Positions 5,863 to 12,126 of a DNA stretch of 12,233 nucleotides are shown here, piece after piece. The DNA lies in assembly GCA_035648055.1 (NCBI GenBank), contig DASRMF010000091.1, positions 1 through 12,233 of the forward strand. The letters are read 5' to 3'. This stretch comes from Sediminicultor sp035648055. Lineage in GTDB: Bacteria; Atribacterota; Phoenicimicrobiia; Phoenicimicrobiales; Phoenicimicrobiaceae. Each line of letters begins with the position of its first letter. Position 1 is the stretch's first letter. Position numbers and translations under genes: made by a program. The notes under the pieces were generated by a model, which was given only the letters and a program-made list of their open reading frames with translations, was not told where the DNA came from and did no database searches.

Positions 5863-6804
5863 ATGAATAAAAAAATTAAAAGTGTATGTATATATGGTAT
5901 CGGAGGAGTCGGTGGTTATTTTGGCGGCAGAATAGCTCATGAAGTTAGCAAGGGTAACCGGGCTATGCAGGTCTATTTTATAGGTCGAGGGGAACATCTA
6001 AAAGCCATTCAGCAACACGGGTTAAATCTAATTTCCGACAAAGAGGAATTTATTTGCTTTCCCAATATTGCCACAGATAATATAAGACATATTCCTATCC
6101 CGGATTTATATTTACTATGCGTAAAAGGGTATGACTTGGATAATGCTGTTGCATCAATTTCAAAAAATATATCCGCTGATACGATCATTCTTCCCTTACT
6201 TAATGGCGTAGATATTTATGAGCGCATCAGGACCAGTTTACAAAAAGCGATAGTCTCACCAGCAAGTGTTTATGTTTCCTCCAGTATTGAAAAACCTGGA
6301 ACCATCAGACAAAAAGGTCCCGAGGGACATATCGTCTTTGGCAAAGACCCGAAACACTTAGACTATGATTACAGGTTTCTTATTGAATTCTTTAATGAAA
6401 TGGGAATTAGCAGCACCTGGTATGATAATCCTTATCCTGCAATATGGGAAAAGTATATATTTATTACCGCCTTTAGTTTAATGACCGCCTATTCGGGAAA
6501 AACAATAGGGGAAGTACTCGCTGATGATAAGTTAAAGCATATGGCGGAAAATATTATGAAAGAAGTTATTTTAGTGGGGAAAACGAAAAATATAAATTTT
6601 GAGCAGGATATAATAGAAAAAACTATACAAAAAACCCGGAATTTTCCTTATGAAACTAAAACTTCCTTCCAAAGAGATTATGAAAAAGGGAATAATAGAC
6701 ATGAAGTAGATATATTGGGAGGTACTTTGATTCGTCTGGCTAAAGAACACAATATCTTAATCCCCACAATTAAGGAAGTGTATGGAGAATTAATTGCACG
6801 ATAA
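5863..6804 (+). CDS. Ketopantoate reductase (PanE/ApbA) family oxidoreductase
   Basis: A 313-residue cytoplasmic NAD(P)H-dependent reductase. The N-terminal Rossmann motif is GIGGVGG (12-18); LLNGVD (Asn114) is the family's NG motif; Lys197 in WEKYIFI matches the catalytic Lys; Glu281 in RHEVDILGG matches the conserved Glu of the C-terminal domain. In true PanE the catalytic Lys is followed by Asn at +4 and +8 (K-x3-N-x3-N); here those positions are Ile201 and Ser205. Many uncharacterised homologues share such changes, so reduction of 2-dehydropantoate is not assured and another 2-oxo acid is possible. No other pantothenate gene is near. Ribosome site AAGGG is 7 bases before the start. It heads a run of plus-strand genes to 9521. 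Confidence 0.8.
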   Translation: MNKKIKSVCIYGIGGVGGYFGGRIAHEVSKGNRAMQVYFIGRGEHLKAIQQHGLNLISDKEEFICFPNIATDNIRHIPIPDLYLLCVKGYDLDNAVASISKNISADTIILPLLNGVDIYERIRTSLQKAIVSPASVYVSSSIEKPGTIRQKGPEGHIVFGKDPKHLDYDYRFLIEFFNEMGISSTWYDNPYPAIWEKYIFITAFSLMTAYSGKTIGEVLADDKLKHMAENIMKEVILVGKTKNINFEQDIIEKTIQKTRNFPYETKTSFQRDYEKGNNRHEVDILGGTLIRLAKEHNILIPTIKEVYGELIAR

Positions 6805-6840
6805 AATTTGAGCGTATCTTGCTTCAGGAGGAAGAAATAA

Positions 6841-7296
6841 ATGTTGAAAGAATTAATCCAGGATGGGTATGGAATTAAAGAAGATTTGAATTGTGCGGAA
6901 ACTATTTTGTATGGTGCCAATCGAGTTTATCATCTTAATTTAAATTCAGAATCTCTAAAACTGGCAGCTGCCTTTGGCGGAGGCATGGCTATTGAAAGTG
7001 TCTGTGGTGTATTGACGGCATCGCTTATGGTTTTAGGGAAGCTCTTTGTTCCAGAAGTTGCTCACAAATACCCGGCAATCAAAGAATTAAGTAAAGAATT
7101 ATTTGATACCTTTAAAAAAGAAATGGGAGATATCCTTTGCAAGCCGTTAAAGGATAATTATCATACAGAAGAAAAAAAATGTAGAGAGGTCATTTTAAAA
7201 GCAGCAGAAATTTTGGATAAAATAGTAACCAGAGAATTAAAAAATTTGTCAAAGGATCGTCCGCTGACCAAACCTGCTGACGAACTTTTTGAATAA
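6841..7296 (+). CDS. C_GCAxxG_C_C family putative redox-active protein
   Basis: A 151-residue protein matching the C_GCAxxG_C_C family, named for its spaced cysteines and thought to be a redox or metal-binding protein in anaerobes. Cys18 lies in LNCAETIL; Cys55 lies in the glycine-rich signature FGGGMAIESVCGVLTASLMV; Cys100 and Cys114 complete the four, after a Lys/Glu-rich helical stretch. There is no signal peptide or membrane segment. The family is about 130-150 residues, so this is complete, with a short charged tail. AGGAGG (6826-6831) precedes ATG by 9 bases and the gap to the previous gene is 36 bases, so co-transcription with the reductase is likely. The biochemical role is not established for the family. 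Confidence 0.82.
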   Translation: MLKELIQDGYGIKEDLNCAETILYGANRVYHLNLNSESLKLAAAFGGGMAIESVCGVLTASLMVLGKLFVPEVAHKYPAIKELSKELFDTFKKEMGDILCKPLKDNYHTEEKKCREVILKAAEILDKIVTRELKNLSKDRPLTKPADELFE

Positions 7297-7337
7297 ATTA
7301 CCAGGATAGTATAAAATAATAAAAAGGTGTGAGAATT

Positions 7338-7532
7338 ATGGATAAGATGATTGCCTTTTGCGGATTAAGCTGTAGTGGATGCCCGGCATTTATCGCTACT
7401 CAGAAAGATGATGATAAGGAAAGGGAAAAAGTAGCGAAAGATTACTCTTTCAGAAATCAGAAAAAATCTTTAGAGAAGAAGGATTCCTTTCTTATAATAG
7501 CGAATTATATTTATAGAGGAGGGTTTTTATGA
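7338..7532 (+). pseudogene. Truncated DUF3795 gene
   Basis: The first half, MDKMIAFCGLSCSGCPAFIA followed by TQKDDDKEREKVAKDYS, is the N-terminus of DUF3795, small Cys-rich proteins (about 100-130 residues, presumed metal-binding). The usual continuation, which carries further Cys clusters, is missing. After residue 33 the frame reads unrelated charged sequence (FRNQKKSLEKKDSFLIIANY) and stops at 62-64 residues. I take ATG 7338 as the start because AAGGTG (7324-7329) is 8 bases upstream; an in-frame GTG at 7329 is the alternative. The stop overlaps the next gene's ATG as ATGA, so translation of the remnant may still feed the radical SAM gene. A shortened functional peptide cannot be excluded. 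Confidence 0.7.
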
Positions 7533-9010
7533 AAATACTTCTTGTTTATCCTGAATATCCAGAGACCTTCTGGAGTTTTAAATATGCTTTAAAATTTATT
7601 TCTAAAAAGGCGAGCCTCCCTCCTTTGGGACTGCTAACTGTAGCTGCCCTGCTTCCTAAAGAGTGGGAGAAAAAACTTGTAGACACGACGATAACAGCTT
7701 TAATTGATAGAGACATCAAATGGGCTGATTATGTATTTATTAGTGCTATGTCTATTCAAAAAGAGTCGGTGAAGAAGATAATTGCTCAATGTAAGAGGTT
7801 GGGAACTAAGATTGTTGCCGGCGGTCCTCTCTTTACATCCGGATATGAAGACTTTGAGGATGATGTAGATTATTTTATACTTAATGAGGCTGAAATTACC
7901 CTTCCTCTATTTTTAAAAGATTTAAAAATCGGGCATCCTAAACATATCTACACCTCAGATCAGTGGGTTGATATAAAAAAGACTCCTATTCCCCTTTGGG
8001 AATTAACTGATATAAATAAATATGTCACTATGTGTATCCAATATTCTCGAGGGTGTCCCTTTAACTGTGATTTTTGTGATGTTACCTTCCTCTTTGGACA
8101 TAAGATGAGATTAAAAACTAAAGATCAGATATTAGCAGAATTAGATAGTCTCTATTTACAAGGATGGAGAGGTGGAGTATTTATTGTTGATGATAATTTT
8201 ATTGGGAATAAAAGAGAATTAAAAGTTGAAGTACTGCCGGCGATGATTAATTGGATGGAAGAACGAAAATATCCTTTCACCTTTACTACTCAGGCCTCGA
8301 TAAATCTCTCCGATGATGAGGAACTTATGCGTTTGATGGTTCAGGCGCGCTTTGGTTCAGTATTTGTGGGTATTGAAACTCCTAATGAAGAAAGCTTGGC
8401 AGAATGCAACAAGTTACAAAATAAAAATCGTGATCTGATCGCTTGTGTTAAGAAAATACAAAAGTTCGGTTTGATAGTTAACGGAGGATTTATTATAGGT
8501 TTCGATAGTGACCCATCTTCAATTTTTGAAAATATGATTGAATTTGTTCAAAAAAGTGGGATAGTCAGCGCCATGGTCGGGCTATTAAACGCTCCCCGAG
8601 GCACCAAACTCTACCAGCGACTTGTTAAAGAGAATAGATTATTAAAAGAAGCCACAGGTGACAACACCGACCTTTCCATTAATTTTATTCCCAAAATGAA
8701 CTATAAAGCACTTATTGGTGGCTATAAAAGAGTTCTCAATACCATTTATTCCCCTAAATATTACTATGAACGTCTCCTAATGCTTTTAAAAAATATGAAA
8801 CCTCTGCAAAAACAGAAATATCAATTTCATCTTTGGCATCTTACTGCGTTCCTTAAATCTATCTGGCAGCTGGGTATAATAGGGAAGGAAAGAATTTATT
8901 ATTGGAAAATCTTTTTCTGGACTTTGTTTCGGCGTCCGCAGCTCTTACCCATGGCCATAACCTATACTGTCTACGGTTTTCATTTTCGTAAAATTTATGA
9001 AAACTATTGA
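7529..9010 (+). CDS. B12-binding domain radical SAM protein
   Basis: A 493-residue protein of the cobalamin-dependent radical SAM class (COG1032 type). Residues 1-130 form a B12-binding-like Rossmann domain (MKILLVYPEYPETFW, PPLGLLTVAALLP, AGGPLFTS) but without a clear DxHxxG cobalamin motif. The radical SAM core has the cluster motif CPFNCDFC with Cys176, Cys180 and Cys183, then a GGVFIVDDNFIGN strand and FVGIETPNEESL. The C-terminal 130 residues are basic and aromatic-rich and resemble DUF4070, seen in radical SAM proteins such as the hopanoid methylase HpnP. No hopanoid genes are here, so I do not assign a substrate; a methyl transfer or C-C bond reaction is typical of the class. AGGAGG (7517-7522) is 6 bases before ATG. 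Confidence 0.85.
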   Translation: MKILLVYPEYPETFWSFKYALKFISKKASLPPLGLLTVAALLPKEWEKKLVDTTITALIDRDIKWADYVFISAMSIQKESVKKIIAQCKRLGTKIVAGGPLFTSGYEDFEDDVDYFILNEAEITLPLFLKDLKIGHPKHIYTSDQWVDIKKTPIPLWELTDINKYVTMCIQYSRGCPFNCDFCDVTFLFGHKMRLKTKDQILAELDSLYLQGWRGGVFIVDDNFIGNKRELKVEVLPAMINWMEERKYPFTFTTQASINLSDDEELMRLMVQARFGSVFVGIETPNEESLAECNKLQNKNRDLIACVKKIQKFGLIVNGGFIIGFDSDPSSIFENMIEFVQKSGIVSAMVGLLNAPRGTKLYQRLVKENRLLKEATGDNTDLSINFIPKMNYKALIGGYKRVLNTIYSPKYYYERLLMLLKNMKPLQKQKYQFHLWHLTAFLKSIWQLGIIGKERIYYWKIFFWTLFRRPQLLPMAITYTVYGFHFRKIYENY

Positions 9011-9068
9011 TTTTGTTAAGGAGTCGTTACCCGCTGACAAAGTATTCACTCAATAGGGGGTGAAAAGT

Positions 9069-9521
9069 GTGGGTTGGGCTGAGATGAGTCAAAAAGAAAA
9101 TGTATTGAGAGTAACATTTTATTTGCTGGTAGCAGTTTTTATTTTAGCAGTAAGTATAATTTTTATCCCCGCATTTAGAGGAATTGTAAGTGGTATTTTT
9201 ATGATAATTCCCTCAGCTATTTTGCTTTTATTTAGTAGTGTGTTAATTGGTCTAACTTTGGTACAAAAAGTAGAGGGGAAGCTTAAAAAGTTTTTAATGT
9301 TAACTGGAGCTTCTGCTGCCGGATTTTTTGTTTTTGTCTTGCTGCACAATATCTTTTATGGTTTAGAGCAGATTACCAGCCATTTAACCATATTAAGCTA
9401 TCTGATGAAAGCCTTAGAGGTGATATTCTTCCTTATCGCTATATTTGCCTGCCCCATAGGTTTTATAATTGGAGCAATCGGTACTATAGTCATGTTTAAT
9501 AAGAAAAGAAAAATGTTGTAA
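9069..9521 (+). CDS. Conserved-looking four-helix membrane protein, function unknown
   Basis: A protein of about 150 residues with four hydrophobic segments: FYLLVAVFILAVSIIFIP, IFMIIPSAILLLFSSVLIG, FLMLTGASAAGFFVFVLLHN and VIFFLIAIFACPIGFIIGAI, ending in a basic tail. The third helix with GASAAGFFVFVLLHNIFYGL looks conserved in hypothetical membrane proteins of low-G+C anaerobes, but I cannot name a function. The best start is GTG 9069, because AGGGGGTGA (one mismatch to the full anti-16S complement AGGAGGTGA) ends 5 bases before it; GTG 9060 lies inside that site, and ATG 9084 has no site. It is the last gene of the run starting at 5863 and is followed by a terminator-like hairpin. Confidence 0.7.
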   Translation: MGWAEMSQKENVLRVTFYLLVAVFILAVSIIFIPAFRGIVSGIFMIIPSAILLLFSSVLIGLTLVQKVEGKLKKFLMLTGASAAGFFVFVLLHNIFYGLEQITSHLTILSYLMKALEVIFFLIAIFACPIGFIIGAIGTIVMFNKKRKML

Positions 9522-9533
9522 AAAACACCTCTG

Positions 9534-9583
9534 ATAAACTTTAAGAGCACTACAAATGCTTTTAGTTAGGTATTTTTTGATTG
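9534..9583 (+). repeat. T-box upstream repeat, copy A
   Basis: About 50 bases that recur at 12030: ATAAACTTTAAGAG, then ACTACAAAT, CTTT, and TATTTTTTGATTGTA, with a few substitutions and a small length difference. The copy sits between the membrane-protein gene and the promoter of the first T-box. Inside it lies the 9554-9578 hairpin. Confidence 0.75.
9554..9578 (+). terminator. Terminator-like hairpin after the 5863-9521 gene run
   Basis: AAATGCT (9554-9560) pairs with GGTATTT (9569-9575) using two wobbles and an 8-base loop, followed by a T-run to 9578. The homologous site at 12050 keeps the stem although the bases differ (a G-U pair here is A-U there), which supports a real RNA hairpin. 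The stem is A/U-rich, so termination may be partial. Confidence 0.45.
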
Positions 9584-9593
9584 TAAACAATTA

Positions 9594-9622
9594 TTGACAA
9601 AATGATTTTTATCTCGTACACT
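9594..9622 (+). promoter_or_regulatory. Promoter of the proBA T-box leader
   Basis: TTGACA (9594-9599) is followed after exactly 17 bases by TACACT (9617-9622, four of six matches). Transcription would start near 9629, just before the first T-box stem. Confidence 0.55.
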
Positions 9623-9635
9623 ATAAAAAATATAA

Positions 9636-9932
9636 AATGTTAAAAGTTAAGAAAAGGAATAGTAAAAATATTAAAGGGTGTAGAGAACAGAATCTAAAAG
9701 CTGAAAGATTTTGTCCCAAAAAAAATATTTTGAACCCACCTTGAAATACTAAAAGCGATGAGCTTTATTCGGTTATCCCATCCGTTATCATTGGGAAAGT
9801 ATAAACTCAAAAAATATTTTGAGACGTACTTTTTATATGTACTTCATTTTATGATATTTATTTTAAATTTGATAGAGTGGTACAGCGAAAGTAAACTCTT
9901 TCGTCTCTATTTAGAGATGAAAGAGTTTTTTT
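9636..9932 (+). ncRNA. T-box riboswitch (tRNA-Pro specific) controlling proBA
   Basis: A complete T-box leader. Stem I: AAGG pairs with CCTT, then an internal loop AATAGTA opposite GAACCCA, then AAAATATT with AATATTTT. This is the standard AGUA/GAA specifier loop, with CCC (9735-9737, Pro) after GAA and before A. Distally AGAATCT pairs with AGATTTT around a GCTG (GNUG) loop. A possible stem III uses TCCCA/TGGGA. Antiterminator: TAGAG (9873-9877), bulge TGGTACA (9878-9884), GCGAAAG (9885-9891) with CTTTCGT (9898-9904) and CTCTA (9905-9909). The bulge's UGGU complements the ACCA end expected of tRNA-Pro. The mutually exclusive terminator follows. Uncharged tRNA-Pro should allow read-through into proB. 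Bacillus subtilis proBA is likewise under T-box control. Confidence 0.9.
9893..9932 (+). terminator. T-box attenuator terminator before proB
   Basis: ACTCTTTCGTCTCT (9895-9908) pairs with AGAGATGAAAGAGT (9913-9926) with one G-U pair and a four-base loop, followed by seven T. It uses the same CTTTCGTCTCT bases as the antiterminator, so only one of the two structures can form. Confidence 0.9.
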
Positions 9933-9955
9933 ATTTTATTAAGGAGTAGTTAAAT

Positions 9956-10816
9956 ATGAAAAGAATAAAGAGTTTTCAGCAAGCTAAGCGACTGGTAATT
10001 AAAATTGGAACGTCTACAATAATAAATGAGTCCGGAAAAATCAATAATTATTATTTAGAAAAGCTGGCAAAGGTTGTCTCGGATTTACACGCACAGGGTA
10101 AAGAAGTTGTCATTGTCTCTTCAGGAGCAATCGGTATAGGAGCAAGTAAATTTAACCTTCAGCAAAAGCCTAAAAATTTAGACGAAAAACAGGCTATGGC
10201 TGCCGTCGGTCAAGGGTTGTTGATGCATTTATATAAAAATCTCTTTTCAAAATATAAAATAACGGTTGCCCAAATGCTTTTAACCCGCAATGATTTTGAA
10301 GATAAAATTCGTCAATATAATACCTGCAATACATTTAATGCCTTGTTTAAATATAAAGCAATTCCTATTGTCAACGAAAATGATACAGTTGCTGTAGAAG
10401 AAATTGTTTTTGGAGATAATGATACGCTATCTGCAGTTGTATCCGTTTTAATTAAAGCAGATATATTGATAATGCTTTCCGATACCGATGGTCTTTATTC
10501 GGGAGATTTTCGAAAAAATAAAAACGTAAAAAAAATATCTTTTGTTGAAGATATTAATGACGAAATTGAATCTTTTGCTTGTGGAGTTGGTAGTAGCTTT
10601 GGAACCGGAGGAATGAAAACGAAGATATCTGCAGCGAAATTGGCGACAGCCCGGGGAATAGCAGTTGCAATTATCATGGGCAAACAACCTGAACAGATTA
10701 TGGGGATCATTCAGGGTAAAAATGAAGGGACAATTTTTTTACCAAAAAATAACGGAGGTGTAAAATTAAATGAAGAGCCTAATTTTAATTGGAAAGAAAG
10801 CAAAATTAGTAAGTAA
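9956..10816 (+). CDS. proB: Glutamate 5-kinase (without PUA domain)
   Basis: A 286-residue cytoplasmic kinase that phosphorylates L-glutamate to glutamyl-5-phosphate, the first and normally proline-inhibited step of proline synthesis. The amino-acid-kinase fold shows VIKIGTSTI (phosphate-binding Lys), VSSGAIGIGASK, IVNENDTVA with FGDNDTLSA (glutamate binding), LSDTDGLYS, and the late FGTGGMKTKISAAKLA loop. E. coli ProB is 367 residues with a C-terminal PUA domain; here the protein ends after the kinase domain, as in several Gram-positive versions. AAGGAG (9941-9946) is 9 bases before ATG. The last 47 bases overlap the start of proA, so the final residues (NEEPNFNWKESKISK) are set by the shared sequence and the two genes are probably translationally coupled. 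Controlled by the T-box upstream. Confidence 0.95.
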   Translation: MKRIKSFQQAKRLVIKIGTSTIINESGKINNYYLEKLAKVVSDLHAQGKEVVIVSSGAIGIGASKFNLQQKPKNLDEKQAMAAVGQGLLMHLYKNLFSKYKITVAQMLLTRNDFEDKIRQYNTCNTFNALFKYKAIPIVNENDTVAVEEIVFGDNDTLSAVVSVLIKADILIMLSDTDGLYSGDFRKNKNVKKISFVEDINDEIESFACGVGSSFGTGGMKTKISAAKLATARGIAVAIIMGKQPEQIMGIIQGKNEGTIFLPKNNGGVKLNEEPNFNWKESKISK

Positions 10817-12014
10817 CGAATTAGCTTATTATTCTACTGATAAAAAGAATGATGCTTTGAAATGTATGGCTGAAAGCTTGATCAATGCAGAAGAGTTTAT
10901 TTTGCATGAAAATTCAGCCGATCTTGAAATAGCCAGACATGAAGGAAAAGAAAAAACTTTTTTAGATCGATTGATGTTAGATAAAAAAAGAATTAAGGGG
11001 ATGGCAGATGGGTTGTTGGCTGTTGCGAAATTACCGGATCCTATTGGGGAGTTAAAAGCAAGAATAAAGAGACCCAATGGTCTTTGTATTGAGAAAAGAA
11101 TAGTGCCTTTAGGTGTCATTGGAATTATTTATGAAGCAAGACCTAATGTTACCGTAGATGCCTCAGCCCTTTGTTTTAAAGCAGGAAATGCTGTTATTTT
11201 GCGTGGTGGTTCCGGGGCGATAAATTCTAATAAGGCACTGGTAAAGGTTTTAAAAAAAGGTTTAAGAAGGGGGGGTATTCCCTTTGAGGCCATTCAGCTT
11301 ATCGAGAATACTGAAAAAAGAAGTGCTGTGGAATTAATGAAAATGAGAGAATATATTGATGTATTAATCCCTAGAGGAGGTGCATCTCTTATCAAGACAG
11401 TAGTGGAAAATTCATTAATCCCAGTTATTGAAACCGGTGTGGGTAATTGCCATGTTTTTGTTGATGAAACAGCAGATTTAGAAATGGCGAAAAAAATAGT
11501 GATAAATGCAAAAACCAGTAGACCAGCAGTATGTAATGCTGCTGAAACGCTTTTGATTGCTGAAAGTGTTGCTCCGACATATCTGTCTATAATACTGTCA
11601 GAACTTGAAGGTTTAGGTGTTGAGGTTAGAGGATGTGATAAAGTTAAAAAGTTATTTCCAAAATATAAAATTGCAACAGAAGAAGATTGGTATACTGAAT
11701 ATCTCGATTATATCATTTCCGTTAAAGTGGTTAAAAATATCGAAGAAGCCATAAATCATATCAATAAATATGGCACCAAGCATTCAGAAGCTATCGTGAC
11801 CGAAAGTCAACAGAATGCTAAAAAGTTTTCGCAAGAAATTGATGCTGCTGCAGTATATATAAATGCTTCAACCCGGTTTACTGATGGATCTGAGTTTGGA
11901 ATGGGGGCGGAGATTGGTATAAGCACTCAGAAACTTCATGCACGGGGACCAATGGGTTTGAGAGAACTAACTAGTTATAAATATATTATATATGGCGATG
12001 GACAAATACGTTAA
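10770..12014 (+). CDS. proA: Glutamate-5-semialdehyde dehydrogenase (gamma-glutamyl phosphate reductase)
   Basis: A 414-residue cytoplasmic enzyme of the aldehyde dehydrogenase superfamily that reduces glutamyl-5-phosphate with NADPH to glutamate semialdehyde, the second proline-synthesis step. The length is as in E. coli ProA (417). Visible family features: PLGVIGIIYEARPNVTVDA (113-131), KAGNAVILRGG, LIPRGGASLI (199-208), ETGVGNCHVFVD, the catalytic Cys255 in SRPAVCNAAETLLI, and the C-terminal INASTRFTDGSEFGMGAEIG and MGLRELTSYKY segments. The start ATG lies inside the end of proB, 9 bases after GGAGGTG (10754-10760). It acts directly on the labile product of ProB, which suits the coupled arrangement. 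The next step (proC) is not in the window. Confidence 0.96.
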   Translation: MKSLILIGKKAKLVSNELAYYSTDKKNDALKCMAESLINAEEFILHENSADLEIARHEGKEKTFLDRLMLDKKRIKGMADGLLAVAKLPDPIGELKARIKRPNGLCIEKRIVPLGVIGIIYEARPNVTVDASALCFKAGNAVILRGGSGAINSNKALVKVLKKGLRRGGIPFEAIQLIENTEKRSAVELMKMREYIDVLIPRGGASLIKTVVENSLIPVIETGVGNCHVFVDETADLEMAKKIVINAKTSRPAVCNAAETLLIAESVAPTYLSIILSELEGLGVEVRGCDKVKKLFPKYKIATEEDWYTEYLDYIISVKVVKNIEEAINHINKYGTKHSEAIVTESQQNAKKFSQEIDAAAVYINASTRFTDGSEFGMGAEIGISTQKLHARGPMGLRELTSYKYIIYGDGQIR

Positions 12015-12029
12015 AAGAAAATATTCCTA

Positions 12030-12078
12030 ATAAACTTTAAGAGAACTACAAATACTTTATTCAGTATTTTTGATTGTA
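12030..12078 (+). repeat. T-box upstream repeat, copy B, with terminator-like hairpin
   Basis: The second copy of the 9534 element: ATAAACTTTAAGAG, ACTACAAAT, ACTTTA and GTATTTTTGATTGTA. Inside, AAATACT (12050-12056) pairs perfectly with AGTATTT (12063-12069) around a 6-base loop, followed by a short T-run. It probably ends the proBA transcript. The TTGATT at its 3' end also serves as -35 of the next promoter. Confidence 0.7.
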
Positions 12079-12098
12079 TTTGACAACTATGCTATAAT
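12070..12098 (+). promoter_or_regulatory. Extended -10 promoter of the second T-box leader
   Basis: TTGATT (12070-12075) and a perfect TATAAT (12093-12098) are 17 bases apart, with TG-C directly before the -10 (extended -10). A TTGACA at 12080 lies only 7 bases before the TATAAT and cannot be its -35. Confidence 0.65.
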
Positions 12099-12126
12099 TA
12101 CTAAAAATAATAAATAGTTAAAAGCA

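Noticed and set aside
5728..5997. 89-codon minus-strand ORF across the 5863 promoter region
   Set aside because: It runs antisense over the start of the reductase gene, has low-complexity A/T-driven composition and no recognisable motif.
7529..9010. Assignment of the radical SAM protein as HpnP (hopanoid C-2 methylase)
   Set aside because: Domain layout is similar, but there are no hopanoid genes nearby and no clear cobalamin DxHxxG motif; only the family is supported.
9758..9949. 63-codon plus-strand ORF upstream of proB
   Set aside because: It lies entirely inside the T-box leader, covering the antiterminator and terminator, and has no ribosome site; the RNA structure explains the sequence.
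12080..12098. TTGACA at 12080 as the -35 partner of TATAAT at 12093
   Set aside because: Only 7 bases separate them; TTGATT at 12070 has the correct 17-base spacing.
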